DNA of 64,000 bases from positions 186,001 to 250,000 of the forward strand of contig JAACJK010000227.1 of the NCBI GenBank assembly GCA_013368325.1, in the 5' to 3' direction. Position numbers and translations under genes: made by a program. Positions 21,842-32,995 of this stretch are shown in pieces. The notes beneath the pieces were generated by a model. It ran no database searches, was not told the DNA's origin, and saw only the letters and a list, made by a program, of their open reading frames with translations. Within the stretch, counting starts at the first letter, position 1; each line of letters opens with the position of its first letter. Source of the DNA: Ephemerocybe angulata. Taxonomy: Eukaryota > Basidiomycota > Agaricomycetes > Agaricales > Psathyrellaceae.

Positions 21842-24800
21842 CTAAACAGGACTCCTCCCTCCAAGCTCCGCATACAAAACATTCGCCCTCCCACCCCCAC
21901 CCACAGCCTTGCCCGAATGCTCCTTCTTATAATGCTCCGAAAGCATAAACGCGACATCTAAACCGCAAAATCAGCATCCCCCTCCAACAAAGAACTCCGA
22001 CCCCAAAGACTCGGGCCAAAGCGAAAGAAAGAAAGAACGACGACGTACCAAGACTCTGCTCAAAGTTCAACCTCGGATCACAAAAGCTCGCATACCTCAA
22101 ACTCAGCTCCTCCTCACTCAACCCCATACTCCCCCCAACGCACTCCGTAACGCTATACCCCTCATCATTCAACTCGCCCGTAAACTCGAGCGACACCCCG
22201 CCCATGCGCGAGCCCACGGACGTGTGGATCCGCAGGCACGCCGTGATCTCCTCGATGATAGCTGCAAAGTCGCGCGTCTTGAGGCCCGAGGACGCGGTGT
22301 GCGTGCTGCGAGGAGGCGACCGGGAAGTCAGCACTTATATCGAGGACGTATGAAGGAAGGGGAGGGAGAGAAGACGCACTTTCCATGCATAGGATCACAA
22401 ACCCACACAACCGGATGCCCACTCTTCTGCACAGCACGAATATGCCCCGCCAAATGACTATCAATCTTCTTCGCCCCATACCGCGTAATAAGCGTAACAC
22501 GCCCAGCTTCCTTATCTGGGTTCACGACTGCAAAAACACGCACACAGTCAGCTCAAGTTCCAACATCGTGTCCGGCTCGCCTCTAAGCAAGGTCGAACGA
22601 AGGCCATCGCCGAGGAAAGGTCGACAGAGGCACAAACGAACGAACGAACGAAAGAAAGCGCGAAAAAGAAAGCGCGAACGAACGAACGAACGAACGAACG
22701 AAAGCGCGAACGAACGAACGGACGAATGCACGAAAACACGAAAGCACGAACGAACGAACGAACGAAAGCACGACCGAACGAAAGCGCGGACGAAAGCACG
22801 AACGAACGAACGAAACCACGAAAACACGAACGAAACCACGAACGCCACGAAACACGAAACCACGAACGAAGCCACGAACGAACGAAAGCACGAACGAAAC
22901 CCCGAAACCACGACCAAAACCACGACCAAAACCCCGAAACCCCCAACCAAAAAAACAAAACCACACTCACCATCCAACAACCCCACCAACTCCCCCTCCC
23001 CCATACTAGGCCCCACCTTCACCCCGATCGGATTCCTAATCCCCCTAAAATACTCCACATGCCCATGGTCCAACTGCCGCGTCCGGTCCCCAATCCATAT
23101 GAAGTGCGCCCCCGTGTTGTAGTGGTGCTTCTTCGACGCAGAGCGCCGCGCAGGCTGCGCAACCCGCGGGGCGCCGGGGGTGGTGGGGTTGCCGCTGGTC
23201 TTGATGGGGGTGGAGTAGCCGCTGGTCTTGGTGGGGGTGGTGGGGTTGCCGCTGGGAGTGGTGGGGTTGCTGATAGTGATGGGCGAAGAGGGCGCGGGCG
23301 TGCAGACGCCGGAGGCCGCTTCGCGCTGCCGAACGGAAGAGGGCACGGCGAACTCGCGCGTGAGCGCTTCTTCGTAGGCGAGCATCAGGCCTTCGTGGCT
23401 GCGTAGAGAGGTAGGAGCGTCAGCGAACGGAAACGAATAAGCCTAGGGGGAACGAAACGATGGAAAGAATGGTAAGACGATCGAGGAAGGACCGCGGCGG
23501 CAGCAACGATGGTGACGCGCACGAACAAGCGCATCGCAAGACGGGATGGTCATTGGTTCACCCAAAGAGGACGCAGTGTCGTGAATGGAAGCGAAGTGCG
23601 TGCACCACACGACCCAAGACGAAATGAACCTGCGGCGATTCAACGCACGGCACGAACCACAGAACCCACTCGGATTCTCAAGATCCTCCAGATCCTCGCG
23701 AAACCACCTCCATCCACGCCGATCCGAGGACGTCCCACGCAACACCGTACCACAGCACAAACGTGCGTGCATGCGTGCGGGTAGATAGAATGGACCGCGT
23801 TCCGAGAACCTCGGTACTCGCAGCGTCTATCGCCCGCACATGCCCAAGCCCGTACGAACGAACGAACTAGGAAGGACGAAAGCTGAACGACCGCCCGCCC
23901 GCCCGCTCAACCCATCCAACGAGCGAACCACCTCCATCCATCCATCCACCCAACGACCAACACGAACACTCCAACTCCCCAAACCACCCCCAACCACCCC
24001 CCGTCCACCCCACACCCAACCATCCACCCCATCCACCCGAATATCCAAAAGAAAAACCCACCTAGTATAAAAGTCCACCTCCCCCAAACTTCCCCTCCCC
24101 CCTCCCTGCTCATACGGCCTCTCGCTCTCCACCCCGATCGTCCGCGCAAAATCGAGCGCGTCGCTCAGGCCGTCTACTATTTTTTCGAATTCGGCTCTGT
24201 GATGGGAAGTCAGTATATGGTAAAGAGGAGGATGAATGAATGAATGGATGAATGAATGTGTGGGGATGGGAGGCGATACTCGGGGTCGGGGTAGACGAGG
24301 TAGGAACGGATACGCGGTGGGGTAATCGAGGTGGGGATGGATACGCAGCGGGGTATGTGGGGTACGCAGTGGGGTATCAGTGGTACGCAGGCCATCAACC
24401 CCACGAAGCGCCGTACACAGCGGGGGTGGCGATACAACCCAGGGTCCACATACCCCACCCTCAACGCCACCCGCACATAAACCCACATCCCCATCGTCCA
24501 CCTCCGGTGTCGCTCGCCCGAGTGACCAAAGCGAACAACCAAAACGAGCGCCCGGCCGTCCACCCGTCCGCCGGGAACGAGGATAGCCCAGCAGAACGAC
24601 AGAACGACAGAAACATCGATAGACCGAACGACGCCAGAACGACCGAAAGACGGAACGAAACAGCCGCTCGACAGAACGACAGAATGAGAATAGCCCAACA
24701 GCCCAACAGAACGACAGAACAAACGCCAGAACATCGAACAAACTCAGCACCGTCCGCCCGTCCGCCCGTTCGTCCAACCATCCAAACAAGAACCCAAACG

Positions 24801-26620
24801 ACGAACCAACGACCGAAACCCAACCAAAAAGACCGAAGAACCCAAAAACCCACCTCAAAGCAACACTCCTAACATGCCCCAAACTCCAATCCCGCGGATG
24901 ATGCAAGCTCGCAAACCCGCTCGTCAACAATCCTCTTATATAGTTCAGCGTCGTCGTGGAATGGAAGTACGCGCTGAGCAGGCGCTCGGGGTCGGGGGTG
25001 CGGTCGTTTGGGTCTAGTCTGTATCATGTGTTAGAATGGGTGGGAGAGGGAGAGGGAGGGGGAGGAGGGGAGGGGGGAGAGGGAGGGGGAGGGGGAAGGC
25101 GTACCCGTTCACGTTGTCGCCTCTGTTGTATCAATATCGTTGTCGTCGTAGTAGTAGTAGTAGTCGTAGTCGTCATCATCGTCGTCGTCGTTGTCGTTGT
25201 CGTCATTGCCGTCATCGTCATCGTTGTCGTAGTGGTTATCGTCGTCGTCGTCGCACACAATCACCCATCGCATCACATACCAACCCACCAAAGAAAGAAA
25301 GAAGAAAGAAAGAACGATACAGTGAGCCCCCAACCAACCAACGACGAACCCAAAGAAAGCACGCACCGGAAACTCAAAACCTCCCGCCCGTCCACCTTCT
25401 CCCAGTTGCTGCTCCGCGGCTTCGCGTACTGCCCCGCGATGCGGCCGACGCGGACCTAGAGGGTGGGGTTAGCTAAGAGTTATAGAACGGGTACCCAGGA
25501 CGAATGAGGACGAATGAGAAGGAGGGGAGGGGAGTAGGGGAGGAGAAGGAGGGGCTTGGCGCGGAGGTGGAAGCGTCGGAGATGAGTGTCAGGAGGAGAT
25601 GTGGAGGGTGGTGTGGATGGTATGCGGATCGGTGGAGGTGGATCGTACGCGGTGGATGGGTGGTGGACGGTCGGAGTCTTGGCGCTTGAGATATAGCTTG
25701 GCGAGGAGCGAGGATCGAGGGACGAAGGCGGTGGAGGATACCCCAACGAAGAAGAAGAAGAAGGGAAGAAGGAAGGCAACTCACGACAGGAAGCCTCGCG
25801 CCCCAGATGAGGATCAGGGAGAACGAGAGGATAAGCCCGATTTTCGAGGAGATGTTCTCCTACAACGCCGTTAGCATACTTGGACGGAGAGTTAAGGTTG
25901 AGTAGGCAGGCTCGGGTGGTATACTAGTATACTACGGAGGACGAAGGAGGGCGAAGGAAGAACAGAGAAGGTAGGAGGAGAAGGCAGGACGACGAAGAAG
26001 GAGGACGAAGGTAGGAGCAGAAGAAGGAGAGGGGAGAGAGAAGAAAGAAGGGGAGAGTACGTACATGAGTACACGCATCGAAGCTCTCCGCGCAGTCGCC
26101 GGCGTGGAGGAGGAACGCCTCGCCGCGCTGGACGGCGCTGAGCTGGTGGCGCAGGCGTTCGATCTGTGGTTATCGTGTTAGCGGGGTCGTTCGGAGGGCA
26201 TGTGGTGCGGCGAGGGGGAACGCAAACGGAAGCGGGGGCGAGACGCGGAAGGGATGTGGATGTGAATGCGGATTGGAGGCGAGGCGGGTGGATGGAGGCT
26301 CGAGCAGATCCGCGAATACGCGGAGATCCCTGTAGCTTCAGAGAGTTACTGACCTCGGAGGGCGTGACCATAGGCGGGAGGCTCGAGATCTTGTTCAGAA
26401 CTCTGCAGGAAAAGGTAAGCTTAACCATCGCCGATGCCCAGCGTGCACCACGTACTTTCCGAGCGCGTTCTGGTCTGGGTACTCCACGTCCTAATCGCCC
26501 GAGAGAAGCCATGATGAGTGTAAGGGGGTGGGGAGGGGGGAGGGATGAGGAGGAGCGCACCTGAGCGACGGGCTTCGTCCTCCAAGACGACGGCGTCCAG
26601 GTCTGCGTCTGCGCTGACAT
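21842..26620 (-). CDS. class II 3-deoxy-7-phosphoheptulonate (DAHP) synthase, 13 exons
   Basis: First enzyme of the shikimate pathway: condenses phosphoenolpyruvate and erythrose 4-phosphate. Exons (minus): 26620-26561, 26490-26456, 26402-26354, 26163-26065, 25859-25785, 25455-25367, 25122-25105, 25018-24854, 24196-24062, 23398-22971, 22527-22380, 22305-22049, 21957-21842. Phases agree throughout, giving 557 aa. Class II motifs appear in order: WTPSSWR, GDCAESF (Cys72), RIAGQYAKPRS, NTGAHFIWIGDRTRQLD, NPIGVKVGPS, CDPMHGN (His432), SLEFTGE and CDPRLN, so all four known metal ligands (Cys, His, Glu, Asp) are present. Two oddities: a Thr/Pro-rich insert at about residues 260-330, and four introns of 330-660 nt with CGAA or CCA-rich repeats. 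One exon is only 18 nt. Likely single-copy housekeeping. Confidence 0.93.
22625..22930. repeat. CGAA tetranucleotide array inside a DAHP synthase intron
   Basis: Long interrupted run of CGAACGAA with CGAAAG and CGAAAC variants, within the 443-nt intron 22528-22970. Every frame is open because of the repeat; the long Arg/Thr/Asn/Glu ORFs here are artefacts. Confidence 0.85.
25125..25260. repeat. GTC/GTA trinucleotide-rich microsatellite in an intron
   Basis: Runs of GTAGTAGTAG and GTCGTCGTC with GTT and ATC variants lie in the 244-nt intron 25123-25366 of the DAHP synthase gene. A further GTC run is at about 26650-26673, just upstream of the coding start. Confidence 0.8.
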
Positions 26621-26838
26621 TCTCGCTCAGAGTATAGGCTTAGAATCAAACTTCTCGTCGTCGTCGTCGTCGTCGGTTCTTCAAATCAAATCGAATCAAA
26701 TTCACTCGAATCGAACAATCCAATCGAATCGCTGAGCGAAGAGCGAAGCGCGAAGAGGTAGAAGTGGAAGTGGAAGTAGAGTTTGCAGAAGGATGACTGT
26801 GGCGGCGGACAAATTCCTCGGCGTCCATGACTCGCGCG

Positions 26839-26848
26839 CTATATAACC
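26839..26848 (-). promoter_or_regulatory. TATA box of the DAHP synthase gene
   Basis: TTATATAG on the minus strand about 220 bp upstream of the ATG at 26620. Confidence 0.5.
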
Positions 26849-26849
26849 G

Positions 26850-29160
26850 GTCTCCGATCGGCCGGCAACTCCCGGGCCTAGCCCCATCCATCCAACCCCA
26901 CCCCTGCGCCCGTCCGTCAGCCGGATTCGCGTTTCGCTGTGGCTGGCAGGTAGGCTGACCCACAGCCTGCTATAGACGGACGGACGAGCCACGCGTACCC
27001 CTAAAATGGTCGTTCAGATGCGATTCACCAGGGAGGTCTTATCTATCACTCGTGCCGCCTGGTAGACCCGTCCAGATCCTCACGCGCGAATCGTATACGG
27101 TATACAGTTAACCTACATACTTTATAGTGCTAAACACCCTGCAAGTTCTGATTGAATTCCCGTTTCGAGGGTACGAACGCGAACTGCCACTGCCAGGTAA
27201 GGGAGTGCTACGCCGGCATCCTCGGCAAGCCCAGCCAGTGATCCAAAGGTAGGACCCCTGGACCGGCCCCTCCTGCTGGAGCATTCTGCTCGAGCTCGAG
27301 GGTGGCTAGATCTCGTTGGGCTCTCGACGGTGCGGATAAAGACTACTAATAAGACGTGGGAGCACACCCTCAGACTCGGAGGGAATACTGGATATCGATA
27401 CTCTTTCTACGTATGTACAGATTCGTATCTTAGCAGTCTGAGAGCAGCAAGCGTGTTCACATGATCAGTAGCGTACAAGTGGCCAGCCCACTTTCCGTGC
27501 GCCTCGAGGGGAAGCAGAGGTTTGTTAACCTTATAGATACTTCAGTCGCGGAGGTTTCCTTCAACTTTCAGCATCTACGTGTGTCGCCTCGCCCAATATC
27601 TTTGTCCATTGACCTATTATCTTCGTCTCCCTTTGGTTACACCCTCGTTTTTCAGAGTCCCTATTACCTATATCTTGGATGCTCAAAGCTCGTTTCGAGT
27701 CCGAACGTGCCACCGTCAAGTTCTCACTCGCGCCGCCCCTTTCGTCAACTCGTCGTAATGCTGTACTCCATGTAACGATACGTTTCCGTCAATAGCTAGT
27801 CAGATTCAGACCTCCCTCAGGATATTCTTGTTTATATATGTTTCTGAGGCGTAAGTTGACTCGGATCTATAGATCTCGAGCGCGTTCAAGTCGACTCTGT
27901 CAACGTCGTGTTGGTGATTCTGGATTCATGCCGAGTTGTCTGTCAGGTCTACAGTATGTAGTCCGGGCGGTTTGAATAACCCTCCAACGCTATTTAATCT
28001 TCGATTGGTCTCGGTTTATGTAATCCCAAGATTAACACAGTAAAGGACTGGAAATTTTTCAAAATGAATTCACGAATGGATCACGCAAGATGGGGGGCAT
28101 TTGGAACTCTGAACCTCCCTCATCTCGGTGAGACGCGATTCCTTTCAATCTGACTCGCAGCTTGAATATAACTCGCAGCTCAAAATGCACTGTCCAAACA
28201 CGCCCACACCAGCGCTTAATCCCTCGGATGAAGTTCGATACCGAGTAAGTACATGGCAGGTGTGGGTGGCTAGGACTGACATTGGATGACTGACCACCCT
28301 CCTCAGTCGTTCATACCGCAGAAGATTCTATATGAGGTTATAGAATAGGTGTGAAACAATATTCATCGTCATTGGAGAAGTTAGCATGTGTGAAGCGCCT
28401 ACGTGCAATAGACAATTCGAGATAGCTGTGATAGGCGCCCGCCGCCCGCAAACGGCGAGGCCATGTCTTGTGGCCCAAAGCCTAGTTCAGAAGCCTTAAA
28501 ATATAGGGGGACACAGCTTATATCACTCAACCTAGACATAGGTATGCTAGGGGCCAGGGGGTATCTTGCTGCGCCGTCCCACCTGTACGAGGGCAGTAGC
28601 AAACCCTAGAATAACAAGTATATCAAAACTACCACTCGGGATGGTACTTAGAAAGATATTAACTACCATGAAACTCGTATATGATAGTAACCATGATATT
28701 GAGGGCGCGGGAGTATGCTCAGAGCGCCTTGAGGACGGGCTCATGAGGAGTGGTTTCCGAGGTCCCGACTCGCCGCCGACATGCCGAGCCTCCCTTGATG
28801 GGCACAGCGGCCATCGCTGAACGAATGCGAAGTAGAATGAATTAGAGTTAGACAATAGATAGCCTCGTATGACTCCAGCACAGGCGAACGTTGCTAGCGC
28901 ATGCCCGCGGCTTCCATCCCCGATTCACTGGCTTCTCGAGTCAAGATTCGGATTCGCGGCGTCGGAGTCCCATTTTGGCTTGGGGTTCTTCTTCATGGTT
29001 CTTCGTTCGCTGGCTGGCTGGTTAGCTCGTTGGTAGATATAAAGCACGACCATCGCATCGGCCGTGCCCCTAGCTCGCAGTCCGTCCTCCCCTAACACCG
29101 CATCACGATTCCGACTTAGTATTATCTTACCCGAGAGTGGGAGACTGAAACGAACGAACG
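26850..29160. other. no gene recognised
   Basis: A 2.3-kb intergenic stretch between divergently transcribed genes. Short open frames (for example 27461-27775) lack recognisable features. Confidence 0.4.
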
Positions 29161-29164
29161 AGCG

Positions 29165-30057
29165 ATGTCCCCGACGATCCGCATCGCCCTCGTCATCGCC
29201 CAAGCGCTGCTTAACGGCCTCGCATGCACACCCCCAAACCCCACACCCCAAAACCGCCGCTACCACACGGAGGAAATGTACATCCTCCAAATCGCACCGC
29301 TGATCTTCAAGGTCCGTTCCCCCCACTCCCCACTCCCATTTCTCCCCACCCATCCGTATTCCCTCCTATCTCACCCCACCCCAAAATAACTTGGACGCTC
29401 GAATACTGACGCCACCCACAGTGCCACCAAATCCTAGTCTACCTAACAGCCTTCCTCGAAACCCTCCACTACACACTTTCCCTCTTTCCATCCACCCAAC
29501 TCCCAATACCCACCCTCTGCCCCTCCAGCACCCCCCTTTCCCTAACCCCATCCTTCGCTCTCGGATTCCTCGCCGTCGCCCTCGGAACGTACATCCGCCT
29601 CGACTGCTTCGCCACCCTAGGGCCCTTATTCACGTTCGACTTATCAACGCACCCGCATCATAAGCTTGTCACGAATCGGTTTTATAGTTATGTGCGACAT
29701 CCTGCTTATACGGGGAGTTTGTTGCTTGTTTTTGGGTTGGCGTTTAGCCATCTCACGAAGGGCGCGTTTTGGGTTGAATGTGGGAACTTGGGCGGCTCTG
29801 TCTCCAGCTCCGTCTCCGGCTCCGTCTCCGTCTCCAGCTCGGGCTCAGGTCTAAGTGCAAGTGGAACCGGGGGTGGAAGTGGATTGCTAGGAGGCGCACG
29901 CGCAATCGCAGTCTGGGGCGTCTGGTGGGCGTGGACGCTCTGTGTGGGGGTTAGCAGGGCGGACGCGGAGGATAGGCAGATGCGGGTTATGTTTAAGGAG
30001 GAGTGGGAGCGGTATGCGAGGGCGGTGCCGTGGTGGTTTTTTCCGGGGGTTATTTGA
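29165..30057 (+). CDS. isoprenylcysteine carboxyl methyltransferase-like membrane protein (260 aa)
   Basis: Two exons, 29165-29311 and 29422-30057, phase 0, with a TACTGAC branch site in the 110-nt intron. The protein is a small multi-pass membrane protein. The C-terminal half has the ICMT/PEMT signature: H-x-L-V-T-N-R-F-Y-S-Y-V-R-H-P-x-Y-T-G, followed after a membrane segment by the acidic ED...F..EW..YA..VPWWFFPG ending. Family members methylate the carboxyl group of prenylated cysteine using S-adenosylmethionine at the ER (Ste14 type); fungal genomes also have divergent relatives of unknown substrate. A Ser/Gly-rich insert (around residues 145-170) separates the last membrane segments and is unusual. 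Confidence 0.85.
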
Positions 30058-30059
30058 GG

Positions 30060-31285
30060 GTTTTCGGGCATTCTTTGAGTGCAGTTTTGAGTGTGGAGTT
30101 GGGGGAGTGCGGAGCGGGAGGGGACAGGGAGGGTGCGGTTTGAGAGCGCTTTTTGGGACTTTGGTCGAGCTTAGATATGTCTGTTTATTCTTTCTCATTC
30201 CTTTTTCTCATTCTGGATCCTTTCCTTCGACTTTCAACTTCCGACTTCCGATTTCTTCTTTCTGGAACCCGTAGAAAGACGCAGGCGTCCAAAATCTTGT
30301 AGCTCATCTATCCCCTAGCCCCTACTCACGTACTTCACGACCCCCAACGAAACGGAACCTACGATCTCCTTACGTCTTTCAATAACCTACCTCTACACGC
30401 TGCACTTCTCATTTCCAAACGTAACCGATAGGCTTCTTGCTCTAACGATGTATACGTACGTAGCTATGCAACGCAAGTGCGTGTAGATTGGTACTGTTTT
30501 GTCGACGTAATGGTATCTCCGAGGACGTACGTCGGGTCGTTGAGTAAAGTAGTTCTTGCTTCGGAACTCGCACGTGCGTTGGTCACAAGGTAGAAGACGT
30601 ATCCCGACCAACTCGCGTCGCGATACGTGCTATGCCAACGCCCGTTTTCTCATCACTCCTAGTCTCGTTCCCCTTCCGTTTTAGGAAACAACCTTGTCGC
30701 ACCCCTTCCGCTCGATAACTCTTAGCGCTCGCTTCCCGTCACGGTGAATCCAGCAGAGGACTTTACGACATAAGCATGAAAATATGATTCGGACACTGCA
30801 TTCTCCGTCAGTACGATGTGTTATGGAGACATTCTGGGCGTACTAGAACAAAGATGGTCGTGGAACCGGTGTAGGTTCTCCCGCAGATTCCTAACCATCA
30901 ACATGGACGGTGAACTTAGGCGATCCCTACCATTGACAGTCGACAGTCTCTTGATGAAGGTTTTTCCAGCCTGCCTAGATAAACTCGTTTGTGTAATCAC
31001 TGTTGCATTTGACTGGCTAAGAGGCCAACACACCACATGCGCTGCAGCATCTAATACACGGAAAGGCTCTCAGATACCAGCTCTAAGCACCCGCATCATC
31101 TGTAAAATTTGCTGTGTCCCATGGTTCCAAAACCAAAGCTCAGGACAATCAGGTTCTCGTGAAGTGCAACTAGTTCTTCATCATATGATGGTCAGATAAA
31201 ACTGGATTTCATCTATAGTTCCGTGGCTCGATTGGTCTCAACATCACATGCATTCCATCTGGGCCCCCAGGGTAGCCAGTTAGAA
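30060..31285. other. no gene recognised
   Basis: Intergenic. No supported coding region or RNA gene. Confidence 0.45.
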
Positions 31286-31289
31286 TCAC

Positions 31290-31297
31290 TATAAAGG
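31290..31297 (+). promoter_or_regulatory. TATA box of the thaumatin-like gene
   Basis: TATAAAGG 96 bp upstream of the start codon. Confidence 0.65.
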
Positions 31298-31385
31298 TAG
31301 AGGGACATCCAGAACTCAATACCAACGAAGAGTTGAAAACCCTTTCTTCGTCCTTTTATATTCAGCCTACGCCACTCCAACCAGT

Positions 31386-32506
31386 ATGAGATTCGCCGTC
31401 TTAGCCTCTTTCGCCTTTGCCGCTCTCAGTGGTGTCGCCACCAGGCAGATTACCGTTTATAACGCGTGCCCCTTCACCATCTGGTAAGGACGTCGTCGAG
31501 CCTGATTCTTCTGATCATTAACATATTCCATGATCAGGCCTGCTGTATGATTAAACCATCTCCGTCCTTTAAATTGTGGTCCACACTGACAATGTACATC
31601 TGCAGATGTACACCAATAACCATATTGGTGGGGGCGTCCCCAGCCAGCCAACTGGGTATGTCGGTCGTCTCTCATGTTAACAGCGCCGTCCCAAATCGAG
31701 CTCACATGTCAAATTCAAAAGCTGGGAAGCCCCTGCGTGGAGTGTGAAGACCTTCGGCGTCCCCGAGAACTGGATGTCGGCGAGAATCTGGGTGAGTTCA
31801 AGGCATCCCCAGGGCCCAAGGCCACCACCAACCCATCTCTGACTCGCTTCATTGACAACTCTAGGGACGACGCAACTGCGACTTCAGCAGACCCGGACCC
31901 AACAACTGCCTTACTGGCGGCTGCAACGGAGGACTCGAGTGCGATCGAGAGAGCGGCACTGGAGTTCCCCCTGCGACCCTCGCCGAGTTCAACTTTGACG
32001 GTACCAATGACTGGTATGATGTCTCGCTTGTGGACGGCGCCAATCTTCCGATGAGGATCACCAACACCGCTGGATGCCCCGTTGCCGAGTGCCCCGTTGA
32101 TCTCGGTCCAAACTGTACGTGCACTTACATAGCTTATCCCGAGTCGTTTCTCATCGGAGATGTTACATCTATCTATCTCTCACAGGTCCTCCTGAGCTCA
32201 AGGGACCGTTCGATGCGTCTGGCTTCCCCGTTGGATGCAAATCGTACTGTAAGGTGACTGGTGATCCTGCTGCGTGTTGCACGGGCAGCCACAGCACCGC
32301 AGAGACCTGTCCAAATACCGGTGTCAAGTACTATAGTTACTTTAGTGCGTCTTTTCAGTTCGTCTATCGATGTGGTACTCAATCTTCTAACAGAAACCGC
32401 TTGCCCCAACTCATATGTCCATGCTTTCGATGAACCCAGTGGCCGGGCTCTCTACAGTTGCCCCACCGGCAGGAGGGCGGACTACACTATTACTTTCTGT
32501 CCTTAA
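31386..32506 (+). CDS. thaumatin-like secreted protein (248 aa), seven exons including a 7-nt exon
   Basis: Exons 31386-31483, 31538-31544, 31606-31655, 31722-31791, 31865-32114, 32186-32344 and 32394-32506; phases fit throughout. The signal peptide MRFAVLASFAFAALSGVA is followed by the family start ITVYNACPFTIWPA. Hallmarks follow: RRNCDFS, CLTGGCNGGLEC, GVPPATLAEF, DWYDVSLVDGANLPM, CPVDL, and the cysteine-rich end CPNSYVHAFDE ... DYTITFCP. About 14 cysteines would form the disulphide network. The 7-nt second exon supplies the codons for Trp-Pro-Ala; without it a stop codon forms at the junction. Fungal thaumatin-like proteins are extracellular, some with beta-glucan-binding or glucanase activity. 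Confidence 0.93.
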
Positions 32507-32806
32507 GGTGGAAGGTCCACCTCTTTCTTCATACTTAGTGCTCGAGGCCTTACGAGTACATCATCGAGGTCAAATTTCGCATGGCGTGGTACGCGAAAGT
32601 TAATGATGGGACTTGCTTTTGAGATTTTGTTCCCTGTTCAGCTCCGTTCTTTTATGTATATATTTAGTTCTATGTATCCCTCCTTCCTGTTCTCCGGAAT
32701 GTTCTAAATTCTGACTTGTATATTGAGCTTGCCCGAGAGAGATAAACACGTACCGTTTGATCGCGATACGGTAGGAATACTCGAGCGCGTAAATATCATT
32801 AACGAT

Positions 32807-32995
32807 TAGCACTCATCGTAATGATATCCACTCTTTCCCTGTGCCACCAATCCACGGCCTCGAAGAATCACTGAGATTGTCGAGCCGCATGCGGCGCATG
32901 TGGCTTTAAGACGCTCCGCGTGTCCTCCGTGTCAGTATACTCAATCGCGAGGACGAGAGCTCCATAGACGCTGGTATAGTTCAAATTGCATTCGT
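32807..32995 (-). pseudogene. GH114 C-terminal remnant
   Basis: On the minus strand this matches the last 190 bp of the complete GH114 gene at 36.4 kb (Y.SVYGA.VL.IEYTDTE ... to the HYDEC stop) but carries a frameshift near 32910. The rest of the gene is absent. Confidence 0.8.

Noticed and set aside
22522..25366. Long ORFs of Arg/Ser/Phe or Thr/Asn/Glu composition on both strands
   Set aside because: They are read through CGAA and similar repeats in introns of the DAHP synthase gene; every frame of such a tetranucleotide repeat is open.
26646..26828. Possible 60-codon upstream ORF (MDAEEF...) before the DAHP synthase start
   Set aside because: The TATA box is at 26839-26848, so its ATG is only about 10-20 bp downstream of the TATA box and probably lies outside the transcript. 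It is also out of frame with the main ORF.
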